Of a stretch of 64,000 nt of DNA, positions 51,990 to 61,216 are shown piece after piece (the stretch's first letter is position 1; every line of letters begins with the position of its first letter). Source of the DNA: Qipengyuania pelagi (GTDB taxonomy: Bacteria; Pseudomonadota; Alphaproteobacteria; Sphingomonadales; Sphingomonadaceae); the NCBI RefSeq assembly GCF_009827295.1, contig NZ_WTYD01000001.1:620001-684000 (forward strand), given 5' to 3'. The notes beneath the pieces are model-generated. The model had not been told where the DNA came from. It searched no databases and saw only the letters and a list, made by a program, of their open reading frames with translations. Position numbers and translations under genes: made by a program.

Positions 51990-53054
51990 TCAGGGCGCGG
52001 CCCCGTTCGTCGCACCGGTCGCGGGCGCGCTGGACCCTCTCACGATCAACCGTCCCGCCAGTCTGCGTGGCGGAAGATCGCGCCCTTCGATCTGGGCAAG
52101 CAGGGTTTCGACCAGCGCCTGGCCCGCCCCACCGATATCCTGCATCACGGTGGTCAGCGGCGGTGTTGTCAGGCTGGCTGCCGGAATGTCGTCGAACCCG
52201 ACCACTGCGATATCGTCGGGCACCAGGCGGCCCGCCTCTTTCAAAGCCCGCATCGCGCCGATGGCGATAAGGTCGCTCGCGGCGAAGATCGCGTCGAAAC
52301 GCGCGCCCGAGGCGATGAGGGATTGCGTGGCCCGATGCCCGGCCTCCTCGGTCGTGATCGCGTCGTACTGAAGGTCCGGGTCGGGTTCGATTCCCGCCAC
52401 CCCGAGCGCCTCGCACAAGCCCAGATAGCGCCCGCGAAATTCGGGATAATGCTCGTCCGCATGACCTAGGAAGGCGATATCGCGCCGCCCGCTGTCCGTC
52501 AGATGCGTCCCGGCCAGAAACCCGGCGGCGTGATTGTCGGTCCCCACCGTCACCCCGCTCGCATCGCTCGACACAGATCCCCAGCGCGCAAAATGCGTCC
52601 CCTGCCGCTCCAGCTGGTCGAGCCGCTCGCGATAGAGGGTGTAGTCGCCATAGCCCAGCAGGATCAGCCCGTCCGCGCGGTGGCTGTCCTGATAGCGGAC
52701 GTGCCAGTCGTCCTCCATCTTCTGGAACGAGATCAGGAGGTCGAGCCCCCGGTCCGCGCAGGCGCGGGTGATCGACCCGAGCATCGCAAGGAAGAAGGGA
52801 TTGATCATGCTCTCGTCGGGCGTGGGGTCCTCGAAGAAGAGGAGCGCGATCGTGTTCGAGCGTTGCGAGCGGAGCGAACTGGCGTTCTTGTCGACGGTGT
52901 AATTGAGTTCGGCGGCGATCGCTTCGATCCGGGCGCGGGTCTTGGCGCTGACCGATTTGTCTCCCCGCAGGGCCCGGCTGACGGTCGGTTGCGACACGCC
53001 CGCGCGATAGGCGATATCGAAACTCGTCGGCCTCCCGCTCGGCGTGCGTCCCAT
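51990..53054 (-). CDS. LacI-family transcriptional regulator of the alpha-glucan locus
   Basis: This 354-residue protein has the LacI helix-turn-helix at its start (SFDIAYRAGVSQPTVSRALRG), the hinge region VDKNASSLRSQRS, and a periplasmic-binding-protein-like effector core. DGLILLGYG, GRRDIAFLGH and AVVGFDDIPAASLTTPPLTT are typical of sugar-responsive members. By context it should respond to maltose or a maltodextrin and repress the divergent TonB receptor operon and the transporter gene. Two matching palindromes support this. Confidence 0.93.
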   Translation of the reverse strand: MGRTPSGRPTSFDIAYRAGVSQPTVSRALRGDKSVSAKTRARIEAIAAELNYTVDKNASSLRSQRSNTIALLFFEDPTPDESMINPFFLAMLGSITRACADRGLDLLISFQKMEDDWHVRYQDSHRADGLILLGYGDYTLYRERLDQLERQGTHFARWGSVSSDASGVTVGTDNHAAGFLAGTHLTDSGRRDIAFLGHADEHYPEFRGRYLGLCEALGVAGIEPDPDLQYDAITTEEAGHRATQSLIASGARFDAIFAASDLIAIGAMRALKEAGRLVPDDIAVVGFDDIPAASLTTPPLTTVMQDIGGAGQALVETLLAQIEGRDLPPRRLAGRLIVRGSSAPATGATNGAAP

Positions 53055-53185
53055 GCCTCTCTCCCGATTGCAAAAGCGGCGTGTTTCCGCGCTTCCCGCA
53101 AGCTGGTGCCACGCTAAGCCGCAGCGGCGGTTATGGCAATGCGGGCTGGCCGAAAGGGTAGTGCAATCGCGCAACAGCGATGCCT

Positions 53186-53210
53186 CGATGCATCGCATCA
53201 CATACGTATG
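53186..53210. promoter_or_regulatory. LacI-type operator pair before the TonB receptor gene
   Basis: CATACGTATG at 53201-53210 is a perfect 10-bp palindrome with a central CG, the usual form of LacI-family operators. CGATGCATCG at 53186-53195 is a second perfect palindrome just upstream. They lie 128 bases before the receptor gene, in the region divergent from the regulator gene, where they could also serve autoregulation. Confidence 0.7.
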
Positions 53211-53337
53211 CTGTCTTCCGCAGCAGAGGAAACCGAGCCTATCCGTAAAGGGAAGGGCGGAGAATCCGACAATCGGAAGCCGCCCTAACCAAAGGATTCC
53301 CGGTCCATGGCGGGCTGGTTCTGGAGAGGGTAGAAAA

Positions 53338-56124
53338 ATGGCTTTTCGCGACACGCTTCGCAGCGGGATCAGCATTTCCGCATTCACCGCAACCCTGGCG
53401 CTGGCCGGCGGCCTGCTTCCCTCCGTCGCGATGGCGCAGGGTAGCCAGCAGACCACGCCCGAACAGGTCGACGAAGGCCAGCCGGTCACCGATCCCGATG
53501 CCGCTGCGGACGATGTCATCATCGTGACGGGCTTTCGTGCCAGCCTGGAAAGCGCGGTGGCGGAAAAGAAGCTGTCCGACCAGATCGTGGAATCGGTCAC
53601 GGCGGAAGATATCGGCAAGCTGCCTGACGCCTCGATCGGGGAATCGATCGCGCGCCTTCCCGGCCTTACCGCGCAGCGCCTGAACGGGCGCGCCAATGTG
53701 GTCGCGATCCGCGGCTTCGGCCCGGATTTCTCCCAGACGCTGCTGAACGGCCGCGAACAGACGACCACGAGCGACAACCGCTCGGTCGAGCTGGACCAGT
53801 ATCCGTCTGAAATCGTCAATCAGGTCGTCGTCTACAAATCGCCCACCGCCTCGCTGGTCGGGCAGGGCCTCGTCGGCACGATCGATATCCGCACCATCCG
53901 CCCGCTCGAAACCGGCAAGCAGATCATCGCCGTCGGCGCGCGCGGCTCGTGGGCCGATATCGGCGCGCTCAACGCCGGTTCGCGCGAATACGGCTATCGC
54001 GTCAACGGCACCTTCGTCGACCAGTTCGCCGACGACACGATCGGCATCTCGCTTGCTGCATCCTATGTGGACGAGCCCTACCAGCTTCAGGAATTCAACG
54101 CCTGGGGTTATGCCGGAACGCAGGTGAACGGGCAGGACGCGGCGCTGATCGGCGGGTCGAAATCCTATGTCACCTCGACGCGCCTGAAGCGGCTCGGCGT
54201 CAACGGCACGCTGCAATGGCAGCCGATGCCGCAGCTGACCCTCACCGTCGACGGGTTCTATTCCAATTTCGACGACGACCAGTCCAAGCGCGGCATCGAA
54301 CTCCCGCTCGGCTTCGGCGCGTTCGGGACGACCTTCAATCCGGCCAATTTCACGGTGGAGGACGGGCTCGTCACTTCGGGCCAGTTCGACAATGTGCGCG
54401 GCGTGATCCGCAACGACGTGTTCCAGCGCAAGGCGGACCTCTATTCGGGCGGCTTCAACGCGCTGTGGGATGGTGACGACGGCTGGACCGCCTTCTTCGA
54501 CTTCGGCTATTCGCGCACCGATCGCAACGAATTGAGCCTGGAAAGCTATTCCGGCACCGGCTTCAACGGAGACGATACGGGGCGCGGCTCGGCGGCGACG
54601 ATCGGCTTCACCTCGGGCGACAAGGGCACCGTCTTCAACCCCTCGCTCGATTACAGCGATCCGGCGCGCATCTTCCTCACCGACCCGCTCGGCTGGGGCG
54701 GCGGCGCGATCCCGCAGGCGGGTTATTCGAACAACCGCATCATCGAGGACGAGCTGTTCCAGTTCCGCGGCGAAGTCGAAAAGGAATTCGACGGCGGCTT
54801 CCTGCGGAGCGTGCAGTTCGGCATGAACTACACGACCCGCGAAAAGAGCCTGACGCCGGACGAGGCGTTCGTGCGCCTTCCGAACGGCGCGACCGAGGTG
54901 GCGATCCCGTCGCAATTCCTGCTGCGTTCGACCGACCTTACCTATCTCGGCCTCGGCCCCATCGTCAGCTACGATCCGCGCGAGCTGATCGCGGCAGGCA
55001 TCCTCGTGCTCGAACCGCGCGTCGCGACCGGGCCGAATGCCGCCAATGACGTTTTGAGCAAGAGCTACACGGTCAATGAAGACCTGATGACGCTCTATCT
55101 CCAGGCGAATATCGAGCAGGAACTGGCGAACGGCGTGCTGACCGGCAATGTGGGCGTGCAGGGGATCAATACGGTCCAGAATTCGACCGGCTTCATCTTC
55201 CCGGCTGCCGGCCCGCAGCGCCTGACCTTGGGTGACGATTACTGGGACGTGCTGCCGAGCGCGAACCTGTCCTTGCGCCTCAACAGCGACTGGGTGTTCC
55301 GCGTCGCGGCGGCGCGCGAGATCATGCGGCCCCGATTGGACGACACGCGCCTTTCGATCGGTTACGGGATCGATAATTCGGTGCCCGGCGGGATCATTCG
55401 CGGCGGTGGCGGCAACCCCTATCTGCGGCCCTATCGCGCCAATGCCATCGATTTCAACATCGAGAAATATTTCGGCACCGGCGGGGTCGTCGCGCTCCAG
55501 CTGTTCTACAAGGACATCAAGAGCTACGTCTTCAACGGCCGCTTCGCCTTCGATTATTCGTCCTTCCCGCCCCCCACTGGAAGCGCGGCCTATCCCAACC
55601 TGTCGCCGATCGGCACGCTGGATGCGCCGATCAACACCGGCGGCGGCGATCTCTATGGTGCGGAACTGGCGGTGACGCTTCCCTTCGACACCTTCAGCGA
55701 GGCGCTGGAAGGCTTTGGTATCACGGGCGGTGCCAGCTACACCAAGACCAAGATCGAGGATGCGAACGGGAACGAGACGCAGATCCCCGGCTATTCGAAA
55801 TGGGTCGTCAACGGGACAGCCTATTTCGAACGGGCAGGGTTCAACACCCGCGTCAGCGCCCGCTATCGTTCGACCTTCCTCGGGGACTTCACCGGCTTCG
55901 GCGGATCGCCGGTGCGGCGCACCGCGCTGGACGAGACGATCATCGATGCGCAGATCGGCTACGATTTCCAGGATGGCACCGCGCTGGAAGGGCTCTCGCT
56001 CTACCTCCAGGGCCAGAACCTGACCGATCAGCCCTTCGTCTCGACCGGGGCGGAGCGCAACCAGGTGATCGACTATCAGCTCTATGGGCGTCGCTTCCTC
56101 GCGGGTTTCACCTACAAGTTCTGA
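53338..56124 (+). CDS. TonB-dependent outer membrane receptor, probably for maltodextrins
   Basis: This protein of about 928 residues has a signal peptide ending in SVAMAQ. A TonB box-like DDVIIVTGF sits at the start of the mature protein, then a plug domain (SIGESIARLPGLTAQRLNG, VVAIRGFGPDFSQTLLNG) and a long barrel ending in FLAGFTYKF with terminal Phe. It is of the large TonB receptor type described first in Caulobacter for maltodextrin uptake. It would import oligosaccharides too big for porins. GAGAGGG lies before the ATG. A strong stem-loop follows its stop. Confidence 0.95.
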   Translation: MAFRDTLRSGISISAFTATLALAGGLLPSVAMAQGSQQTTPEQVDEGQPVTDPDAAADDVIIVTGFRASLESAVAEKKLSDQIVESVTAEDIGKLPDASIGESIARLPGLTAQRLNGRANVVAIRGFGPDFSQTLLNGREQTTTSDNRSVELDQYPSEIVNQVVVYKSPTASLVGQGLVGTIDIRTIRPLETGKQIIAVGARGSWADIGALNAGSREYGYRVNGTFVDQFADDTIGISLAASYVDEPYQLQEFNAWGYAGTQVNGQDAALIGGSKSYVTSTRLKRLGVNGTLQWQPMPQLTLTVDGFYSNFDDDQSKRGIELPLGFGAFGTTFNPANFTVEDGLVTSGQFDNVRGVIRNDVFQRKADLYSGGFNALWDGDDGWTAFFDFGYSRTDRNELSLESYSGTGFNGDDTGRGSAATIGFTSGDKGTVFNPSLDYSDPARIFLTDPLGWGGGAIPQAGYSNNRIIEDELFQFRGEVEKEFDGGFLRSVQFGMNYTTREKSLTPDEAFVRLPNGATEVAIPSQFLLRSTDLTYLGLGPIVSYDPRELIAAGILVLEPRVATGPNAANDVLSKSYTVNEDLMTLYLQANIEQELANGVLTGNVGVQGINTVQNSTGFIFPAAGPQRLTLGDDYWDVLPSANLSLRLNSDWVFRVAAAREIMRPRLDDTRLSIGYGIDNSVPGGIIRGGGGNPYLRPYRANAIDFNIEKYFGTGGVVALQLFYKDIKSYVFNGRFAFDYSSFPPPTGSAAYPNLSPIGTLDAPINTGGGDLYGAELAVTLPFDTFSEALEGFGITGGASYTKTKIEDANGNETQIPGYSKWVVNGTAYFERAGFNTRVSARYRSTFLGDFTGFGGSPVRRTALDETIIDAQIGYDFQDGTALEGLSLYLQGQNLTDQPFVSTGAERNQVIDYQLYGRRFLAGFTYKF

Positions 56125-56130
56125 TGCGGA

Positions 56131-56173
56131 CGGCGGGGCAGCGGACCTTGAGACAGGGTCCGTCGCCCCGCCG
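56131..56173 (+). terminator. Strong intercistronic stem-loop after the receptor gene
   Basis: The 17-base arm 56131-56147 pairs with 56157-56173 with only one A-C mismatch and one G-T wobble, around a nine-base loop. It starts six bases after the receptor stop. There is no T-run, so it may be a partial terminator or a 3' mRNA stabiliser that gives more receptor than downstream enzymes. Confidence 0.7.
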
Positions 56174-56232
56174 CTTCGGTCTGCCCCACCATGGCCCCGC
56201 CGATGACGGCGAGCGCCGAAGGAGGTAGCGCC

Positions 56233-57774
56233 ATGACCGTGATGCAGCAAAGCCAACGGGACACGGCTCCCCTTTCGATCGCCATCGCGGGCGGCGGCAC
56301 GGCCGGCTGGATGGCGGCGGCGGCCCTGTCGAGGCTGACCGGATGCCGCGTTACGCTGGTCGAATCCGACGCGATCGGCACGGTTGGCGTGGGCGAGGCG
56401 ACGATCCCGCAGATCCGCCTGTTCAACCGCAGCCTCGGCATCGACGAGAGCGAGTTCCTGCGCGAGACGAGAGGCACGTTCAAGCTCGGCATCGAGTTCG
56501 CCGGATGGCGCAAGCCGGGCGAGAGTTACATGCACGCGTTCGGCAATCTGGGGCGCGGGGCGGGGCTGTTGCCGTTCCACCAGCTCTGGCTGCGCGGGCG
56601 TGAGTTGGGAGTGGCGGGCGATCTTTCCGCCTATTCGCTCAACGAAGTAGCGGCACGCGCGGGCCGGATGGAGATGTGGCCGACGGGGCAGGGGCCGGAC
56701 TTGCCATGGGCCTATCATTTCGACGCCTCGCTCTATGCCGCTTTCCTGCGCCGCTTCGCCGAAGCGCGCGGCGCGGTACGGGTCGAAGGACGCATCGCCT
56801 CGGTCGATCGTGATACGGATAGCGGCGATATTCAGTCGCTTGCGCTCGATAGTGGAGAGCGGATCGAGGCGGATTTCTTCCTCGATTGCACCGGATTTCG
56901 CGCGCTCCTAAGTGGGGCCAGTGCCGATTTCGAGGACTGGAGCCACTGGCTCCCCTGCGATCGCGCGATCGCGCTGCCCTCTGCGGGTGACGGCGAACCA
57001 GTTCCCTTTACGCGCGCCACCGCGCACACGGCCGGGTGGCAATGGCGGATTCCCTTGCAGCACCGCACGGGCAACGGCCTCGTCTATTGCAGCGAATACC
57101 TTTCCGACGATGAGGCCGAAGCGACCCTGCGCGCCCATCTTGATGGCGAGGCGCTTGGTGAGCCAAACCGGTTGCGGTTCACGACGGGAATGCGCGGCGC
57201 GCCCTGGAGCGGCAATTGCCTCGCTCTGGGTCTTGCCGCAGGCTTCCTCGAGCCGCTGGAATCGACCAGCATCCATCTGATCCAGTCGGGCATCGCGCGC
57301 TTTCTCGCCATGCTGCCGCGCCGGGGCGCCACGCATGTGATGGCGGAGGAGTTCAACCGCCAGAGCCGCTTCGAATGGGAAAGCGTTCGCGATTTCCTGA
57401 TCCTGCATTACGCCGCCAACGAACGGCACGGCGAAGCGTTCTGGGACCGGTGCCGTACCATGACCCTGCCCGACAGCCTTTCCGCGCGGCTCGACCTGTT
57501 CCGCGCGACGGGATATCTTCACCGCGAGCACGAGGAATTGTTCACCGAGCCCGGCTGGGTGCAGGTTCTGGTGGGGCAGGGCATCCTGCCGCACGATACC
57601 CATCCCAATGCCGACGCGCTCGACCCGTCGGGGCTCGCCCGGCTTCTCGGCGAGATCGAAAGCGGCATCGCCTCGCTGGTCGATCGAATGCCGACCCACG
57701 CCGAATTCCTGCGTCGCCATTGCGCGCCGCAAGCCAGTTCCCGCCCCGCCGCCATGATGGAGACGGCCCGATGA
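56233..57774 (+). CDS. Flavin-dependent halogenase-like protein (tryptophan halogenase family) of the sugar locus
   Basis: This 513-residue protein has the FAD-binding GGGTAGW (residues 20-26), the region GVGEATIP, the halogenase-type Lys84 in TFKLGIEFAGW, and a WxWxIP motif (WQWRIP), which is the signature of flavin-dependent halogenases. Members in TonB/glycoside hydrolase loci are common in Caulobacterales and sphingomonads but their reaction is unknown. A perfect AAGGAGG site precedes the ATG. Its stop overlaps the start of the GH13 gene (ATGA). Halogenation of a small indole or sugar-linked compound cannot be claimed from sequence. Confidence 0.88.
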   Translation: MTVMQQSQRDTAPLSIAIAGGGTAGWMAAAALSRLTGCRVTLVESDAIGTVGVGEATIPQIRLFNRSLGIDESEFLRETRGTFKLGIEFAGWRKPGESYMHAFGNLGRGAGLLPFHQLWLRGRELGVAGDLSAYSLNEVAARAGRMEMWPTGQGPDLPWAYHFDASLYAAFLRRFAEARGAVRVEGRIASVDRDTDSGDIQSLALDSGERIEADFFLDCTGFRALLSGASADFEDWSHWLPCDRAIALPSAGDGEPVPFTRATAHTAGWQWRIPLQHRTGNGLVYCSEYLSDDEAEATLRAHLDGEALGEPNRLRFTTGMRGAPWSGNCLALGLAAGFLEPLESTSIHLIQSGIARFLAMLPRRGATHVMAEEFNRQSRFEWESVRDFLILHYAANERHGEAFWDRCRTMTLPDSLSARLDLFRATGYLHREHEELFTEPGWVQVLVGQGILPHDTHPNADALDPSGLARLLGEIESGIASLVDRMPTHAEFLRRHCAPQASSRPAAMMETAR

Positions 57775-59588
57775 AGACCTTCGCCCTGACTCTCGCCGCC
57801 GCTTTGCTTGCCAGCGGTCCCGTCCTCGCCAAGCCGAGCGAGCCGGAAAGCTTCCGCGCACGCGGGGTGGAGGACGAGGTGATCTATTTCGTCCTCCCCG
57901 ATCGCTTCGCCAATGGCGACAGCACGAACGATCTCGGCGGCTATCCCGAAGATCGGCTCGTCAGCGGATTCGACCCGACCCACAAGGGCTTCTATCACGG
58001 CGGCGACCTCAAAGGGCTGACCGAGAAGCTCGACTATATCCAGGGCATGGGCGTCACCGCGATCTGGTTCGCGCCGATTTTCAAGAACAAGCCGGTGCAG
58101 GGCGATCCCGGCAATCCGGGCAGCTTCAGCGCGGGCTATCACGGATATTGGGTGACCGATTTCACCCAGGTCGATCCCCATTTCGGTACCAATGAAGAAT
58201 TCGAAGCCTTTGTCGACGCGGCCCATGCGCGGGGGATGAAGGTCTATATGGACATCATCGCCAACCACACCGCCGACGTGATCCGCTTCGCGGAGAACGA
58301 ATACGAATATCGCAGCAAGGGCGATTATCCCTATTCGACCAGAGGCGGCCCGGGCGGCGCCCCGATCAACGAGGGGTTCGATCCCAAAAATCCGAGCGCG
58401 GAAAACTGGGCACGCCTGACCGACCCGAATTACGCCTATACCCCCATGGTCCCCGAAGCCGAGCGCGACGTTAAGGTCCCCGCTTGGCTCAACGATCCGA
58501 TCTATTACCACAATCGCGGTGACAGCTTCTGGGTCGGCGAGAGCAGCGTCTATGGCGATTTCGTCGGGCTGGACGATCTCTTCACCGAACATCCGCGCGT
58601 CGTTTCGGGAATGATCGACATCTTCGGGGACTGGATCGACCGGTATGGGATCGACGGATTTCGGATCGACACCGCCAAGCACGTGAACCCCGAATTCTGG
58701 CAGGCCTTCGTGCCCGCCATGCTCGAACGGGCCGAGGCGAAGGGCATCCCCAATTTCCACATTTTCGGCGAGATCGCCTACCAAACGCCCGATGCGGTCA
58801 CGGCGGCGCGGGTGATGGCCGAAGCGCAGCTGCCCTATGCGCTCGACATGGGCTTCGCCAAGGCGGCGCAGCTGGTTGCGAGCGGGAAGGAGGCGCCGCA
58901 GGTGATGGCCGATTTCCTGGTGCAGGACGTGATCTATCCCGGCGGCGCGAAGACCGCGACGGGCCTGCCGACCTTCCTCGGCAATCACGATTTCGGACGT
59001 TTCCCGATGTTCCTGCGCGAATATGCGGAAACCGAGGATCGCGACGAATTGCTGGCGCGCACCAGACTGGGCCACGCGATGATGTTCGCGCTGCGCGGCG
59101 TGCCGACGGTCTATTACGGGGACGAGCAGGGCTTCATCTCGGACGGAAACGACCAGCTCGCGCGCGAGGATATGTTCGAAAGCCGGGTCGATGCCTATAA
59201 CGATAACGCGCTGCTCGGCACCGATGCGACGACCGCGGGCGACAATTTCGACATCGCCCATCCGCTCTACGTCCTGATCGGGGAACTGACGGCGATGCGC
59301 ACCGGCTCGCCTGCCTTGCGGCGCGGGCTGACCACAGTGCGCGGGTTCGACCATGAAGGGCCGGGCCTGCTGGCGGTCGAGCGCCATGACGAAGAAAGCG
59401 GCCAGCGCGTATTGGCGGCGTTCAACACGTCCGATCAGGCGATCACGCGCGATATCGAGGTGGATTACGGCGCCCGCATGCTCACGTCCCTGTCAGGCGA
59501 ATGTCCCGCCACGCCGACCGCACCCGGCAGCGTGCAGCTGACCATCCCCGCCTTCGGCTGGGCGGTCTGCGAATTGGGAGCTGACTGA
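57771..59588 (+). CDS. Exported GH13 alpha-amylase-family enzyme
   Basis: This 605-residue protein has a signal peptide ending near SGPVLAKP, so it is periplasmic or outer-surface. The GH13 motifs are MDIIANHT, then GFRIDTAKH with nucleophile Asp300, FHIFGEIAY with acid Glu334, and FLGNHDFGRF with Asp407. A C-terminal beta domain closes the protein. It could act as alpha-amylase, cyclomaltodextrinase or maltogenic enzyme on oligosaccharides brought in by the receptor. It overlaps both neighbours (ATGA at the start, TGATG at the end). Confidence 0.93.
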   Translation: MKTFALTLAAALLASGPVLAKPSEPESFRARGVEDEVIYFVLPDRFANGDSTNDLGGYPEDRLVSGFDPTHKGFYHGGDLKGLTEKLDYIQGMGVTAIWFAPIFKNKPVQGDPGNPGSFSAGYHGYWVTDFTQVDPHFGTNEEFEAFVDAAHARGMKVYMDIIANHTADVIRFAENEYEYRSKGDYPYSTRGGPGGAPINEGFDPKNPSAENWARLTDPNYAYTPMVPEAERDVKVPAWLNDPIYYHNRGDSFWVGESSVYGDFVGLDDLFTEHPRVVSGMIDIFGDWIDRYGIDGFRIDTAKHVNPEFWQAFVPAMLERAEAKGIPNFHIFGEIAYQTPDAVTAARVMAEAQLPYALDMGFAKAAQLVASGKEAPQVMADFLVQDVIYPGGAKTATGLPTFLGNHDFGRFPMFLREYAETEDRDELLARTRLGHAMMFALRGVPTVYYGDEQGFISDGNDQLAREDMFESRVDAYNDNALLGTDATTAGDNFDIAHPLYVLIGELTAMRTGSPALRRGLTTVRGFDHEGPGLLAVERHDEESGQRVLAAFNTSDQAITRDIEVDYGARMLTSLSGECPATPTAPGSVQLTIPAFGWAVCELGAD

Positions 59589-61216
59589 TGGCGAGCCTGA
59601 GCAAGCCCGCACGCGCACCGCACCCCGACCCGGCGGTCGAATGGTGGCGCGGCGCGGCGATCTACCAGATCTATCCGCGCAGCTTCATGGATGCGAATGG
59701 CGACGGGATCGGCGACCTTCCGGGTATCACCCGGCGGCTCGACCATGTCGCCTCGCTCGGCGTCGATGCGATCTGGATCTCGCCGTTCTTCACCAGTCCG
59801 ATGAAGGATTTCGGCTACGACGTCAGCGATTATCGCGATGTCGATCCGATCTTCGGCACGCTCACCGATTTCGACGCGCTGGTCGCCCGCGCGCACGAAC
59901 TCGGCCTCAAGGTCCTGATTGACCAGGTCTATTCGCACACTTCGGACGAGCACGCCTGGTTCGTCGAAAGCCGCGCCAGTCGCGATAACGCGAAGGCGGA
60001 CTGGTATGTCTGGGCCGATGCCAAGCCCGACGGCACGCCGCCGTCCAACTGGCAATCGGTGTTCGGCGGCCCGGCCTGGACCTGGGATGCGCGGCGCGGG
60101 CAATATTACCTGCACAATTTCCTCAGCTGCCAGCCGCAGCTGAACGGGCATAACCCTCACGTGCAGGAGGCGCTGCTTGGCGTGGCGCGGTTCTGGCTGG
60201 ATCGGGGCGTCGACGGATTCCGCATCGATGCGCTGAATTTCGCGATGCACGATCCGCAATTGCGCGACAATCCGCCCGCCCCGCCGACCGATCGTGCGCG
60301 CACGCGGCCGTTCGATTTCCAGCGCAAGATCCACAACATGTCGCATCCCGACATTCCCGGTTTCATCGAGCGCATCCGCGCGGTGACCGACGAGTACGAG
60401 GCCGTCTTCACCGTGGCCGAAGTCGGCGGGGACGAGGCCGAGGCGGAGATGAAAACCTTTACCCACGGCAATACCCGCCTGAACTCCGCCTACGGGTTCA
60501 ATTTCCTCTATGCCGATCGCCTGACCCCCGGACTGGTCTGTGCCGCTTTGGCCGAATGGCCCGACGAGGACGGCGTGGGCTGGCCGAGCTGGGCGTTCGA
60601 GAACCACGATGCGCCGCGCGCCGTCTCGCGCTGGTGCGCGCCCGAAGATCGCGATGCCTTCGCGCGGATGAAACTGCTGCTGCTGGCGAGCCTCAGGGGC
60701 AATATCATCCTCTATCAGGGCGAGGAACTTGGCCTGACGCAGGTCGATATCCCGTTCGAGCAATTGCAGGACCCCGAAGCGATCGCGAACTGGCCGCTGA
60801 CCCTGTCGCGCGACGGCGCGCGCACGCCAATGCCGTGGAAGAGCAGGGGGCAGAGCGAGGGAGAGGGCGGCTTCGGGTCTGAAACGCCCTGGCTTCCGCT
60901 CGGTGAGGAAAACCTTGCGCGTTCGGTCGAACGTCAGGACGCCGATCCGGCTTCGCTGCTGTCGCTCACCCGCGAGGTGATCGCGCTGCGCACATCCTCA
61001 CCCGCTTTGCGGCACGGTTCCGCCACCTGCCATGCCGATGGCGCGCTATTGCGCCTCGATCGCGTGAGCGAGGGCGAGCGGATCGTCTGCCTGTTCAATC
61101 TTTCGCCCGATCCCCTTCACGATATCCCCATTCCCCAAGGAGAAACCCTATGCAGCGTCAATTCGGTCATGTCCGACAGTCTCGGACCCTACGGCGCGCT
61201 GGTGGTGCGGGTCTGA
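59588..61216 (+). CDS. Cytoplasmic GH13 alpha-glucosidase (subfamily 23-like)
   Basis: This 542-residue protein lacks a signal peptide. Its start WWRGAAIYQIYPRSFMDANG followed by DGIGDLPGIT is typical of oligo-1,6-/alpha-glucosidases. Catalytic residues are Asp214 in GFRIDALNF, Glu278 in TVAEVGGDE and Asp341 in FENHDAPRA. It would release glucose from maltose and maltooligosaccharides after uptake by the MFS carrier. Its start is coupled by TGATG to the gene before, and its stop by TGATG to the GH97 gene. Confidence 0.94.
   Translation: MASLSKPARAPHPDPAVEWWRGAAIYQIYPRSFMDANGDGIGDLPGITRRLDHVASLGVDAIWISPFFTSPMKDFGYDVSDYRDVDPIFGTLTDFDALVARAHELGLKVLIDQVYSHTSDEHAWFVESRASRDNAKADWYVWADAKPDGTPPSNWQSVFGGPAWTWDARRGQYYLHNFLSCQPQLNGHNPHVQEALLGVARFWLDRGVDGFRIDALNFAMHDPQLRDNPPAPPTDRARTRPFDFQRKIHNMSHPDIPGFIERIRAVTDEYEAVFTVAEVGGDEAEAEMKTFTHGNTRLNSAYGFNFLYADRLTPGLVCAALAEWPDEDGVGWPSWAFENHDAPRAVSRWCAPEDRDAFARMKLLLLASLRGNIILYQGEELGLTQVDIPFEQLQDPEAIANWPLTLSRDGARTPMPWKSRGQSEGEGGFGSETPWLPLGEENLARSVERQDADPASLLSLTREVIALRTSSPALRHGSATCHADGALLRLDRVSEGERIVCLFNLSPDPLHDIPIPQGETLCSVNSVMSDSLGPYGALVVRV

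Noticed and set aside
53239..56718. Open frame of 1,159 codons opposite the TonB receptor gene
   Set aside because: It is the mirror of the receptor and halogenase-like genes, with no family motif, signal peptide or ribosome site.
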